In this document: positions 8,215-16,382 of the stretch, in pieces
Layout: every line of letters begins with the position of its first letter
Numbering within the stretch: the first letter of the stretch is position 1
Origin: Pelagibacteraceae bacterium AG-422-I02
GTDB lineage: Bacteria > Pseudomonadota > Alphaproteobacteria > Pelagibacterales > Pelagibacteraceae
DNA length: 64,000 bases
Assembly (NCBI GenBank): GCA_003213555.1
Contig: QCMS01000002.1
Location: 41,777-105,776, forward strand
Direction of reading: 5' to 3'
Made by a program: the position numbers and the translations under genes
The notes under the pieces: generated by a model
Database searches by the model: none
What the model was told of the DNA's origin: nothing
The model's input: only the letters and a program-made list of their open reading frames with translations

Positions 8215-9216
8215 TTATTTATTTGGATTTACTATAGCTCTCCCAAAAAACTCCCCTTTAAGAAGCTTAGGATAAGTTTCTAAAAGTTCAGTAAATGAAA
8301 GCTCTTTAGTAAAAGACTCAACCTTTGAAAAATCTATTAAGTTAGCTACCTCCCCCCAAACGAATTCTCTTCGTTTAATTGAAGATCCTGACGAATCAAT
8401 TCCCCACAACTTAACTCCTCTTATAATAAATGGCATAACATTTGTATTAATTTTAATACCGCCAGCATTTCCGCAAGCAGCTACTATTCCACCAGGTTTT
8501 GTTTGAGCAAATATTTTAGTTAAAGCAGATCCACCAACAGTATCAACTACACCGTCCCACACCCCTTTTTCTAAAAGTTTGCTTTCGCCTTCAAATTCTT
8601 TTCTGTCGATAATATTTTTTGCACCTAAATCTTTTAAGTAATCGTTCTTATCTTTTTTACCTGTAACAGCATGAACATCGTATCCCATTTTTGATAAAAT
8701 CATTACTGCAATACTTCCAACACCGCCTGTTGCACCAGTAACTAAAACATCTTTAACTTTTTCACCTAATAGTAATTCTTCTTTTGCTTTTACTGCAAAC
8801 GAGCAAAGTAAAGCAGTAAAACCAGCTGTACCTAACATCATAGCTTTATACGTATCTAATTCTTTTGGTATCTTAATTAAAAAATTTGAGTCCACTTTTG
8901 CGTATTGAGAAAACCCTCCGAAATATGCTTCTCCTACTCTAAATCCTGTAAGAATTACTTTATCATCTTTTGAAAATTTACCATCTTCACTCTCTACAAC
9001 TGTTCCTGAAAAATCTATTCCCGGCACAAAAGGAAATTTTCTTACGATCTTTCCTCCATCATTTAAAATAAGAGCATCTTTATAATTTAAGCTTGAATAA
9101 TCAACTTTGACCAATACATTTCCATCTTTTAATTGGGTTTTATCTATTTCTTTAATTTCTCTTGTGAACTTTTCGTTTTGATTATCAATAACAATAGCTT
9201 TGAATTTATCAGACAT
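8215..9216 (-). CDS. acuI: Acrylyl-CoA reductase AcuI-like (YhdH/YhfP MDR family)
   Basis: A zinc-free medium-chain reductase of 333 residues. It has an N-terminal GroES-like domain (SSLNYKDALIL, FPFVPGIDFSGTV) and an NADPH-binding motif VTGATGGVGSIAV near residue 160, and it ends RGVKLWGIDSSGSS...GRAIVNP. This is the YhdH/AcuI subgroup, which reduces acryloyl-CoA to propionyl-CoA and protects cells from acrylate made from DMSP. SAR11 cells are known DMSP consumers, so the assignment makes sense. The alternative is a generic quinone oxidoreductase. It abuts folE (one base between) and lysR. Confidence 0.8.
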   Translation of the reverse strand: MSDKFKAIVIDNQNEKFTREIKEIDKTQLKDGNVLVKVDYSSLNYKDALILNDGGKIVRKFPFVPGIDFSGTVVESEDGKFSKDDKVILTGFRVGEAYFGGFSQYAKVDSNFLIKIPKELDTYKAMMLGTAGFTALLCSFAVKAKEELLLGEKVKDVLVTGATGGVGSIAVMILSKMGYDVHAVTGKKDKNDYLKDLGAKNIIDRKEFEGESKLLEKGVWDGVVDTVGGSALTKIFAQTKPGGIVAACGNAGGIKINTNVMPFIIRGVKLWGIDSSGSSIKRREFVWGEVANLIDFSKVESFTKELSFTELLETYPKLLKGEFFGRAIVNPNK

Positions 9217-9825
9217 CTATTTTTCAATATATTTTAGGTATCTATTTTGAATACTTAAATCTTCTTTAAAAGAACCTAAAAAATAATTTGTAACAGTTGT
9301 TGCTTTCTCTTTTTTTATACCTCGCATAGTCATACATTGATGTGCTGCATCAATTGTAACTGCTACACCCTTAGCATCTAAAGCGCTCATAAGTGTTTTT
9401 GCAATTTGCATTGTCAATCTCTCTTGTGTTTGTAGTCGTTTAGAAAAAATTTCAACTGTTCTAGCTAATTTGCTCAGACCTACAACTTTTTTATTTGGAA
9501 TATAAGAAACATGAGCAACACCTATTATTGGGGCCATGTGATGCTCACAATGACTTTCTAAAGTTATATTTTTTTCAATTACCATATCATCGTAACCTTC
9601 AACATCACCGAAAGTCTTTGATAAATCTTCTTCTGCATTTTGATGATAACCTTTAAAATACTCTTTAAAAGCTTTCACTACTCTTTTTGGAGTCTCTTGT
9701 AAGCCTTCTCTACTTGGATCTTCGCCAATCCAGGCTAATAATTTTTTTATTGCCTCTTCAGCCTCTTTATCACTGACCTGAGGTTTATTTGATGACTCTT
9801 TATTGATGTCTTTTACTAATTTCAT
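9217..9825 (-). CDS. folE: GTP cyclohydrolase I
   Basis: A protein of 202 residues that matches FolE. The zinc ligands are seen as C93 and H96 in SHCEHHMAPI and C164 in HQCMTMRG. Residues 117-140 (GLSKLARTVEIFSKRLQTQERL) form the conserved active-site helix. It makes 7,8-dihydroneopterin triphosphate, the first step to folate and pterins. It heads a same-strand run folE-acuI-lysR-rseP; no other folate gene is nearby. The bases 9826-9899, shared with the divergent hisI gene, must hold its promoter. Confidence 0.95.
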   Translation of the reverse strand: MKLVKDINKESSNKPQVSDKEAEEAIKKLLAWIGEDPSREGLQETPKRVVKAFKEYFKGYHQNAEEDLSKTFGDVEGYDDMVIEKNITLESHCEHHMAPIIGVAHVSYIPNKKVVGLSKLARTVEIFSKRLQTQERLTMQIAKTLMSALDAKGVAVTIDAAHQCMTMRGIKKEKATTVTNYFLGSFKEDLSIQNRYLKYIEK

Positions 9826-9899
9826 ACTAGAACGTTTCTATAGGACATAGTTAATTATTGCAAATTGCTATTTTGTCTTTTTTTCACTATTTTACTGTC

Positions 9900-10367
9900 A
9901 TGTTTAAAAAAAGAGAAAATGTATTTGAGGTTGAGGAAGGAAAATTTCTCTCTCCAAAATTTGATAAAGAAGGTCTAATTCCTGTGACCACTACAGAAAG
10001 TAGTTCTGGAGAACTTTTGATGCACGGATATATGAATGCAGAGGCTTTGAAAAAAACTATTGAAACAAAAGAAGCTCATTATTGGAGTAGATCAAAAAAA
10101 GCTTTATGGCATAAAGGTAAAACGAGTGGATTTGTTCAAAAAGTAATTGATTTAAGAATTGATGATGATCAGGATGCTTTATGGATGTCAGTAGATATTG
10201 GGAATGGTGCGAGTTGCCATGTCGGGTACAAGTCTTGTTTTTATCGATCAATACCTTTAGGGCCAATTAAAAACGCAGAAGAAATTGAGTTAGATTTTAA
10301 GGAAAAGAAAAAAAAATTTGATCCTGAAGAGGTTTACAAAGGTCAACCCAATCCTACAAAATTATAA
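9900..10367 (+). CDS. hisI: Phosphoribosyl-AMP cyclohydrolase
   Basis: A protein of 155 residues catalysing the third step of histidine biosynthesis. Conserved blocks are LLMHGYMNAEAL, AHYWSRSKKALWHKGKTSG and the metal site GNGASCHVGYKSCFYR. It is a stand-alone cyclohydrolase without a HisE domain. I start it at ATG 9900 rather than the earlier 9858 ATG because the extra 14 hydrophobic residues have no counterpart in the family. It is followed 2 bp later by the frameshifted oxygenase gene. Confidence 0.93.
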   Translation: MFKKRENVFEVEEGKFLSPKFDKEGLIPVTTTESSSGELLMHGYMNAEALKKTIETKEAHYWSRSKKALWHKGKTSGFVQKVIDLRIDDDQDALWMSVDIGNGASCHVGYKSCFYRSIPLGPIKNAEEIELDFKEKKKKFDPEEVYKGQPNPTKL

Positions 10368-10369
10368 GT

Positions 10370-10979
10370 ATGAGAGTTTTAAGCCCATTTGGTCCTAAAA
10401 TCGCAAGTCTTAAACTATCAAAGAATACGATAAAAAAAAATAAATACTGAGGTTGATAAAATTACCTCAAAAAAAAATTTGTTAAAAAAATTAGATTATT
10501 CAAATAAACTAGTCGGACAAGTTAAACAAGAATTTCAATTACCAAAAAACTTTATTAAAAAAAACTTAGAAAAGATTTTATTTAAAGCAGTAAAAAATTA
10601 TATATTTAAAAGTTTAGGGAAAAAAATTTCGAAAATTAAAATAAAAAATTTTTGGGTAGTTCGTCAATTTAATGATGAATATAATCCTATTCATTTTCAT
10701 GATGGGCATATTTCAGGAGTTGGTTACTTAAAGATACCTAAATTTATTTCTAAAAATAAAAAAAATACTAAAACTGACGGCTCAATAGATTTTATTAATG
10801 GAAGCAAAATGCTAATGAGTGAGTGTATTTTTAATCATCAACCAAAAGTGGGTGATATGATATTGTTTCCTCACTATTTAATGCATACAGCGTATCCATT
10901 TAAAACTAAAGGTGAGAGAAGATCTTTTTCTTTTAATTTGGAAATTGATAAAAAAATTGCAAATGTATTTAGTAAATGA
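10370..10979 (+). CDS. 2OG-Fe(II) oxygenase-like protein, frameshifted near 5' end
   Basis: The body reads as a putative 2OG-Fe(II) oxygenase of the TIGR02466 type: LVGQVKQEFQLP, then the metal motif HFHDGHISGVGYL, a distal HYLMHTAYPF histidine and the 2OG-binding GERRSFSFN. An ATG at 10370 begins MRVLSPFGPKIASLKL, as expected for the N terminus, but this frame stops at 10448. Removing one A from the 9-A run at 10432-10440 joins both parts into 202 residues. As written, translation could only begin inside, for example at TTG 10479, giving 166 residues with the catalytic core intact. The last codon overlaps the next gene. Substrate unknown. Confidence 0.65.
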
Positions 10980-11353
10980 GTGAAAAAATTCAAAAAAATG
11001 TTTTTGGAGAACCCCTTGAACCATGTTCTAATGATCCTTTAACTGGATGGTTTAGAGACGGATGCTGTAATACAGATAAAAATGATCGAGGAGTGCACAC
11101 CGTTTGTGCAAAAGTAACTGATGAATTTTTACAATGGTCTAAAAAAGTTGGTAATGATTTAATCACACCTCATCCCGAGTTTGGTTTCCCTGGTTTAAAA
11201 GACGGAGATTCCTGGTGCGTATGTGCTACATGGTATGCAAGAGCAATTGAAGAAGGAGCTGCCTGTCAAGTATATTTAAAAAAAACTAATGTAAAAACAT
11301 TAGATCTTATTCCGATTGAAAAATTAAAAAAATTTGCTTTAGATTTATCCTAA
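10976..11353 (+). CDS. DUF2237 family protein
   Basis: A 125-residue protein with the DUF2237 pattern: NVFGEPLEPCS..PLTGWFRDGCC, GVHTVCAKVTDEFL, and GDSWCVCATWYARA. It has several conserved cysteines and no signal peptide. Function is unknown; the family is common in marine and photosynthetic bacteria. It overlaps the upstream oxygenase by 4 bp, which suggests a hisI-oxygenase-DUF2237 transcript, and it converges on a TPR gene with a 4-bp overlap. Confidence 0.85.
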   Translation: MSEKIQKNVFGEPLEPCSNDPLTGWFRDGCCNTDKNDRGVHTVCAKVTDEFLQWSKKVGNDLITPHPEFGFPGLKDGDSWCVCATWYARAIEEGAACQVYLKKTNVKTLDLIPIEKLKKFALDLS

Positions 11354-11835
11354 TAGATTTTAACGCCTTTATTTTTAATAATTAATTGAAGCTCATTATA
11401 CTCATCGCAATTACAATTTTTAAGAACCGCCAATCTCTCGTTAGCTTTATTTATTTGATTTGTCTGGACGTAAAGTTCACCTAAATATTCATTAATACCA
11501 TTGTGATTTGGTTTAATTTTTAAGCCTTCTAAGTAAAATTTTTCAGCTTGGTCAAAATTTCCAACTTTTCTAGTTGTGAATCCCATATAATTTAAAATAT
11601 CTGGATTTTTTTTATCTGTTTTATAAGCCTTTTCTAATTTCTTAAAAGCTTGAGCGTAGAGTTTTTTAGCTTTTTCAGTTTTATCTTTTTTCTCTAACTT
11701 ACCAGCACGCTTAACTAATTTAACAGCATCATCATACAAAGACTCTTTTGAAGAGTCGCTGCTACTATCACTTCCTGCAGCCATAAGGCTAGTACTTAAA
11801 AATAAAGTTAATAATAATATTGTGATTTTTTTCAT
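11350..11835 (-). CDS. Exported TPR-repeat protein
   Basis: A protein of 161 residues with a signal peptide (residues 1-19, ending LMAAGS), a serine/aspartate-rich linker, then about three tetratricopeptide repeats (for example PDILNYMGFTTRKVGNFDQA and PNHNGINEYLGELYVQTNQI). It probably acts as a periplasmic scaffold. It ends with two close cysteines (NCNCDEY), which could be a metal or disulfide site. The partner is unknown. Confidence 0.8.
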   Translation of the reverse strand: MKKITILLLTLFLSTSLMAAGSDSSSDSSKESLYDDAVKLVKRAGKLEKKDKTEKAKKLYAQAFKKLEKAYKTDKKNPDILNYMGFTTRKVGNFDQAEKFYLEGLKIKPNHNGINEYLGELYVQTNQINKANERLAVLKNCNCDEYNELQLIIKNKGVKIY

Positions 11836-11866
11836 AATATTAATTTAAATATTTAAACAACAATTG

Positions 11867-12577
11867 TTATGCGACAGATGATCTTCCTCCATCCACGCCA
11901 AATATTTGTCCTGTAATCCAAGAGCTTTCATCTGTTAGAAGAAACTTTGCCACAGATGCAGAATCCCCTCCTTCTCCAATTCTTTTTAATGGATGCATTT
12001 TAGCAATACTCTCAGCCATCTTCTCGTTTTTAAGTAAAAAATTTGATATTTTTGAATTAGTCAAACTTGGAGCAATACAATTTACTCTAATGTTTGGAGC
12101 ATATTCAGCGGCAAGAGCTAAAGTTAAACCTTCAACTGCACCTTTTGCAGATGAAACTATGGCATGGTTTGGAAAGCCTTGTTGTACAGCCACTGTTGAA
12201 AATAAAACAATCGAACCTTTGCTTGCTTTTAAATTATCAGCTAAAGATTTAATAATTTCTGTTGCAGAAACTAAATTTAGATTAAATGACTGCATAAAAT
12301 CACTTTTCTTAGTAAGCTTGAGAGGTTTAAGATCTATTGATCCAACACAATAAGCTAAGCCGTTCACTTGCTCGTCTTTAAGATCGTTAATTATTTTATC
12401 AGAGAAATTCTCTTCTAAAACATCACACGTTGTAAACGTAGAATTAAGTTCGTTTGCTAACTCTGATAAACTAGCTTCGTCTCTTCCTACCAAATGTACT
12501 TGTTCTCCTGTATCTACAAGCTTTTTTGCAAGTGATGATCCAATTGATCCGGTTGCACCTAATATTACTTTTTTCAT
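11867..12577 (-). CDS. SDR-family protein lacking the catalytic tyrosine
   Basis: A short-chain dehydrogenase fold of 236 residues with the nucleotide motif GATGSIG near the N terminus, NLNLVSATEI, VLFSTVAV for the catalytic serine region, and a C-terminal WITGQIFGVDGG. The YxxxK motif is replaced: the segment is HAIVSSAKGAVEGL, so lysine is kept but the tyrosine position is valine. It is either a non-classical reductase or a binding protein. I use the start MKKVILGA at 12577, since five extra residues upstream precede the first beta strand. SDR genes often accompany the photolyase/cfa gene set, and the divergent photolyase starts 85 bp away. Confidence 0.8.
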   Translation of the reverse strand: MKKVILGATGSIGSSLAKKLVDTGEQVHLVGRDEASLSELANELNSTFTTCDVLEENFSDKIINDLKDEQVNGLAYCVGSIDLKPLKLTKKSDFMQSFNLNLVSATEIIKSLADNLKASKGSIVLFSTVAVQQGFPNHAIVSSAKGAVEGLTLALAAEYAPNIRVNCIAPSLTNSKISNFLLKNEKMAESIAKMHPLKRIGEGGDSASVAKFLLTDESSWITGQIFGVDGGRSSVA

Positions 12578-12661
12578 AATTAAAAATAACATTATTAAAG
12601 GTTATTTACATGCAAATAATGACGCGTGTAATATCTTAATAAAATATGTACTTTATTACTT

Positions 12662-14143
12662 ATGAAGCTTTTTATTATTTTAGGAAATCAATTATTTAAC
12701 CCAAAATATCTATCTGATTATAAAGATCATATTTTTTTTATGGCAGAGGACTATGGTTTATGTACTTTTGAAAAACATCATAAATTGAAAATTCTTCTTT
12801 TTTTGTCTTCAATGAGATCTTTCAAAGATGAACTAAAATCAAAAAATTTTAATTTAATTTATAAAGATGTACATAAAGATTTTAAATTATCCTACGAAAA
12901 AAAATTAGAAAAGACTATTAAAGAAAAAAAGATAAGAGAAATTACCTTTTTTGAAATTGAGGATAAATTTTTTGAGAAAAGAATATTAAATTTAGGAAAA
13001 AAAAATTCACTTAAGATCAACCAGGTTAAGTCCCCAATGTTTTTAATGGAGAGACAGGAATTTAAGGTCTACCTTTCTAAAAATAAACGACCTTTCATGG
13101 CAAATTTTTATAAAATTGTAAGAACAAAAATGAATCTATTGATGAATAAAAACGGGACCCCGAAAGGAAATAAATGGAGTTTTGATGAAGACAATAGAAA
13201 AAAACTTCCGAATGAAATTAAAGTTCCTGTAATTTCTAAAACAAAAGAGACAAAGGAAACTGTCGCTCTTAAAAAATTCATAAATTCTAATTTTAAAGAC
13301 CATCCTGGGAATACTGATAATTTTTGGTTTCCTACAACAAGGAGAGATGCAAACAAGTGGTTAGACGAGTTTTTAAAAGAAAGAATAAAGCTTTTTGGGG
13401 ATTATGAGGATGCAGTAACAGACAAATCTAATACTGTTTTTCATAGTGCGTTAAGTCCACTTATAAACTTAGGTTTAATAGCTCCTGAAGAGATAATAGA
13501 GAAATTAAGGAAAATTGAAAATAAAATACCTATAAATTCTTTAGAAGGTTACATTAGACAGATTATAGGCTGGAGAGAGTTTATGAGAGGAATTTATCAA
13601 AATTACGATCAACGATTAGATAAGACTAACTTTTTTAATCATAAGAGAAAAATGAAAAAATCCTGGTATGACGGAAGTACTGGTTTAGATCCATTAGATC
13701 ATGCAATCAATAATGCTAGAAACTACGGATGGTCCCATCATATAGAAAGGCTAATGATATTGGCTAACATAATGAATCTTTGTGAAATAAATCCTAAACA
13801 AGTTTACAAATGGTTTATGGAAATGTTTGTAGACTCATCTGATTGGGTAATGGCGCCAAATGTTTATGGAATGGGATTATTTAGTGATGGTGGAATATTT
13901 GCAACTAAACCTTATATTTGTGGATCTAGCTATTTTCTTAAAATGATGCATTTTAAAAAAGGTCCTTGGTGTGATGTAATGGACGGATTATATTGGAAAT
14001 TTATAGATAGACATAAGAAATTTTTCTTAAAAAATCCTCGTCTTGCAATGATGGTAAGAATTTCTGAGAAAATGAATAAAGAGAGAAAAATGAGAATTTT
14101 TAAAGCAGCAAATAATTTTATAAAAGAAAATACAAATGGTTAA
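12662..14143 (+). CDS. Cryptochrome / (6-4)-photolyase-related protein (FeS-BCP-like group)
   Basis: A 493-residue flavoprotein of the photolyase-related (PhrB/CryB) group. It has an N-terminal Rossmann domain (residues 1-125, starting LFIILGNQLF), a helical FAD domain with ISNARNYGWSHHIERLMILANI-like and MFVDSSDWVMAPNVYGMGLFSDGG segments, and the terminal LYWKFIDRH...NPRL. Typical Fe-S members carry four cysteines, including a CxxC pair; here only scattered cysteines are seen (C420 in KPYICG, C437 in GPWCD, one in NLCEINP) and the CxxC loop is absent, so a cluster is doubtful. It repairs UV lesions or senses blue light. It heads an overlapping operon with DUF393 and DUF2256. Confidence 0.88.
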   Translation: MKLFIILGNQLFNPKYLSDYKDHIFFMAEDYGLCTFEKHHKLKILLFLSSMRSFKDELKSKNFNLIYKDVHKDFKLSYEKKLEKTIKEKKIREITFFEIEDKFFEKRILNLGKKNSLKINQVKSPMFLMERQEFKVYLSKNKRPFMANFYKIVRTKMNLLMNKNGTPKGNKWSFDEDNRKKLPNEIKVPVISKTKETKETVALKKFINSNFKDHPGNTDNFWFPTTRRDANKWLDEFLKERIKLFGDYEDAVTDKSNTVFHSALSPLINLGLIAPEEIIEKLRKIENKIPINSLEGYIRQIIGWREFMRGIYQNYDQRLDKTNFFNHKRKMKKSWYDGSTGLDPLDHAINNARNYGWSHHIERLMILANIMNLCEINPKQVYKWFMEMFVDSSDWVMAPNVYGMGLFSDGGIFATKPYICGSSYFLKMMHFKKGPWCDVMDGLYWKFIDRHKKFFLKNPRLAMMVRISEKMNKERKMRIFKAANNFIKENTNG

Positions 14144-14495
14144 AGTCTTTTTTAATAATTCATGTAACATATGTAGAGCTGAAATTAATCATTACAAGAA
14201 ACACTCTGATAATAATTTGGAATGGGTTGATGTTACTGATAATCAAAATGCTCAACAATTAACCTCAAAATCATACAAAGACTTATTAAGACGAATGCAT
14301 GTAATTCAAGATGGAAAAGTAATCGATGGAGCAGAGTCTTTTTTGATTATTTGGAAAAATATACCTAAATATAATTTCTTGTATAAAATCTTTAAGTTAA
14401 AATTTTTGTTTTTCTTTCTAAATATTTTTTATGAAATAGCGGCTTATTTTCTTTTTATGAAAAATAAACATTTATTAGATAGTGAAAAAAAATAA
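14136..14495 (+). CDS. DUF393 / DCC-type thiol-disulfide oxidoreductase-like protein
   Basis: A protein of 119 residues. It begins VKVFFNNSCNICRAEINHY, with C10 and C13 forming the CxxC of the DUF393 (DCC) family, a thioredoxin-like fold. The mid-region RRMHVIQDGKVIDGAESF and a hydrophobic C-terminal half (about 72-108) suit membrane association. It overlaps the photolyase gene by 8 bp and the DUF2256 gene by 14 bp. Its partner is unknown; redox support for the flavoprotein is a guess. Confidence 0.85.
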   Translation: MVKVFFNNSCNICRAEINHYKKHSDNNLEWVDVTDNQNAQQLTSKSYKDLLRRMHVIQDGKVIDGAESFLIIWKNIPKYNFLYKIFKLKFLFFFLNIFYEIAAYFLFMKNKHLLDSEKK

Positions 14496-14607
14496 CTTAC
14501 CGAAAAAAATTTGCCCAAAATGTAATAAACCTTTTACTTGGAGAAAAAAATGGAGGTTAAACTGGGATAGAGTTAAATATTGTTCTAAAAAGTGTGCCTC
14601 TAAGTAA
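14482..14607 (+). CDS. DUF2256 mini-protein (41 aa)
   Basis: A GTG-started frame of 41 codons overlapping the end of the DUF393 gene. The product reads KKICPKCNKPFTWRKKWRLN, then WDRVKYCSKKCASK. It has two CxxC/CxxxC cysteine pairs around a tryptophan-rich core, the exact DUF2256 architecture. It is probably a zinc-binding protein. DUF2256 genes recur beside photolyase/cryptochrome genes, which supports the call despite its small size. Its 3' end overlaps the converging gene (stop at 14600) by 8 bp. Confidence 0.88.
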   Translation: MKKNNLPKKICPKCNKPFTWRKKWRLNWDRVKYCSKKCASK

Positions 14608-15730
14608 TTTTTTGAATTATCTTTGGTATATTTGATTTGAAATTAAAATAACCTTTATTAGAAAACTGCCAGCAGAATTCATCTCCCTCTCTCACTATAA
14701 AATTATAATTCAAATTCTTCTTTTTTTTTATACTTTTTAAAAATGATAAATTTTCTCCTATAGAAGGGTAAATTACATCCAGATCTTTTATTTCATTTAT
14801 CAATTTATAAAAGATGATTTCGTCAATTATTTTAATATTTGAAAATCTTTTAGCTTGGTCTTCAATAATTTTTTTTTTAAAATTGATTACCTTTTCATCA
14901 AATTTTATTTTTCGTGTTTCATTAGTGAGAAAAATACAATAAATATTTTTATAATCTTTAAGATTTAAGGTTTCAATATTTAGTTCACTTTCAAAAAATA
15001 TAAGTGTTTTACTTTCTAAATCTTCTTTATTTATTTCCAAAGATGAGAGTTTATATTCTTTTCTGTCTGTTATAGGTGAAGCGTTCTCATTTAATTTAAC
15101 ATTTTGATATTTATTATTTGTGAACTTGCTTATATTCCATGACTGAGCAACGTAGTGTTTACCTTTGGTTTGCAAGCCTGCTACCCATCTCCAACTTAAA
15201 GTATTAGAGGCGGCATCACCATCATATAAGTGTTTCATAAAAAACTCTGCACCTTTCTGCCAAGGTAAATTTAAAGTAAATATCCAAATGCTAGCAAACC
15301 ACATTCTTGAATGATTGTGTAAATAATTATTTTCTTTGAGCTCTTTTACCCAATCATTAAAACATGCAATTTGAGTTTCACCATTAATTGCCTTTTTATA
15401 ATTGTCATCTTCCTTTAATCCTTTTAAATCTTCTATAAAGTCAGTCCAAACTTGAGGTCTAAGTTCTAACCAACCTTTCCAGTAAACCCTCCAAAATATT
15501 TCTTGGATATATTTTTCAACTTTTTGATATGGAAACTTTGCTAAAACTGTCTTTGCGACTTCATATTCGGTAATTAATCTGTGAGAAATATAAGGAGACA
15601 AACAAGATACGTTTGATTTGTCTTTTGGCCCTAAATCAAAATTTCTTTTGAAACTATAATTTGCTAATTCACTGTTTATAAAAACATCGAGCTGTTTTAA
15701 AGCTCCTTCTCTTGAGATTTCGAATTTCAT
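14600..15730 (-). CDS. Photolyase-like FAD-binding protein without the N-terminal antenna domain
   Basis: A protein of 376 residues. Residues 40-200 are a photolyase FAD domain: SCLSPYISHRLI (43-53), EIFWRVYWKGWLE (78-90), YLHNHSRMWFASIW (136-149) and YDGDAASNTLSWRWVAG (169-185). It starts directly at this domain, so the usual N-terminal alpha/beta domain is missing. The C-terminal 150 residues show alternating strand/helix segments (LIFFESELN, YCIFLTNET, DLDVIYPSIGENLSFL) and end EFCWQFSNKGYFNFKSNIP. They look like a Rossmann-type domain placed after, not before, the FAD domain. DNA repair activity is uncertain. Followed by an overlapping small membrane protein gene. Confidence 0.82.
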   Translation of the reverse strand: MKFEISREGALKQLDVFINSELANYSFKRNFDLGPKDKSNVSCLSPYISHRLITEYEVAKTVLAKFPYQKVEKYIQEIFWRVYWKGWLELRPQVWTDFIEDLKGLKEDDNYKKAINGETQIACFNDWVKELKENNYLHNHSRMWFASIWIFTLNLPWQKGAEFFMKHLYDGDAASNTLSWRWVAGLQTKGKHYVAQSWNISKFTNNKYQNVKLNENASPITDRKEYKLSSLEINKEDLESKTLIFFESELNIETLNLKDYKNIYCIFLTNETRKIKFDEKVINFKKKIIEDQAKRFSNIKIIDEIIFYKLINEIKDLDVIYPSIGENLSFLKSIKKKKNLNYNFIVREGDEFCWQFSNKGYFNFKSNIPKIIQKIT

Positions 15731-15930
15731 TAATCCTCGTCATCCCTCCAACCATCAATGAAAAGTTTCCAACAAGCAAATGAAACACAGATAATTCCAA
15801 CACAAAAACCTAAAAGAACTCCATTGTGTTTTCCTAAATAAATTGTTCCATAGTGAGTGCTAAGAATAGGAGGCAAAACTAGTATTGCCCCTATAATAAA
15901 ATATCTAACTGCGAATGGAGGTTTTTTCAA
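15730..15930 (-). CDS. Small membrane protein (2 TM), unknown
   Basis: A protein of 66 residues with two predicted membrane helices (about 9-25 and 36-58) and an acidic end (WRDDED). No family recognised. It lies between DUF4864 and the photolyase-like gene with 1-4 bp overlaps on each side, so it is translated within the msrA-DUF4864-photolyase-like run. Confidence 0.7.
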   Translation of the reverse strand: MKKPPFAVRYFIIGAILVLPPILSTHYGTIYLGKHNGVLLGFCVGIICVSFACWKLFIDGWRDDED

Positions 15931-16382
15931 ATGGAATTACCTTGATCTGTTGGCATTGAGACTCCAGACGTAAACCAGCAATTTTTACAGTTTTTGTCGT
16001 TGCCTCTTTCAACATGCCATAAATAATAGAATTGTTTTTTTTCTTCGCTCAAAACTTTTACGCCATAAACAAATTTATTTTCGGTATTCATAATTAAATC
16101 TATTTTATGTGAAAAATGATTTAAAAGAATTCGATAATGCACATCATAAAGCATTATTCTAAAACGAGCATATGGTCCTGTCATCTTTTTATTGTCCGGA
16201 TGAGCAAACAGCCATGTTTGTTTTATTCCTGCATCATTGTCATCGTTATTTTTAAGAGCGTCTAACTGAATTTTAATTACATCGTAAGCAGATAGATTTT
16301 CTGCAGGTTTAATCATCTCGGCTTTTGCCGAGCTCAAAAAACCAACAAAAAAAATTGCTACAAGTAATTTTTTCAATTCCAT
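15927..16382 (-). CDS. Exported DUF4864-like protein
   Basis: A protein of 151 residues with a signal peptide (1-21, ending SSAKA). The mature part begins LSAYDVIKIQLDALKNNDDNDAG and continues FAHPDNKKMTGPYARFRIML and HYRILLNH, matching the DUF4864 pattern seen in alphaproteobacteria and plastid proteins. A CKNC pair lies near the C terminus. Function unknown. It overlaps the msrA 3' end by 10 bp, so coexpression with the periplasmic methionine repair enzyme is likely. Confidence 0.65.
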   Translation of the reverse strand: MELKKLLVAIFFVGFLSSAKAEMIKPAENLSAYDVIKIQLDALKNNDDNDAGIKQTWLFAHPDNKKMTGPYARFRIMLYDVHYRILLNHFSHKIDLIMNTENKFVYGVKVLSEEKKQFYYLWHVERGNDKNCKNCWFTSGVSMPTDQGNSI

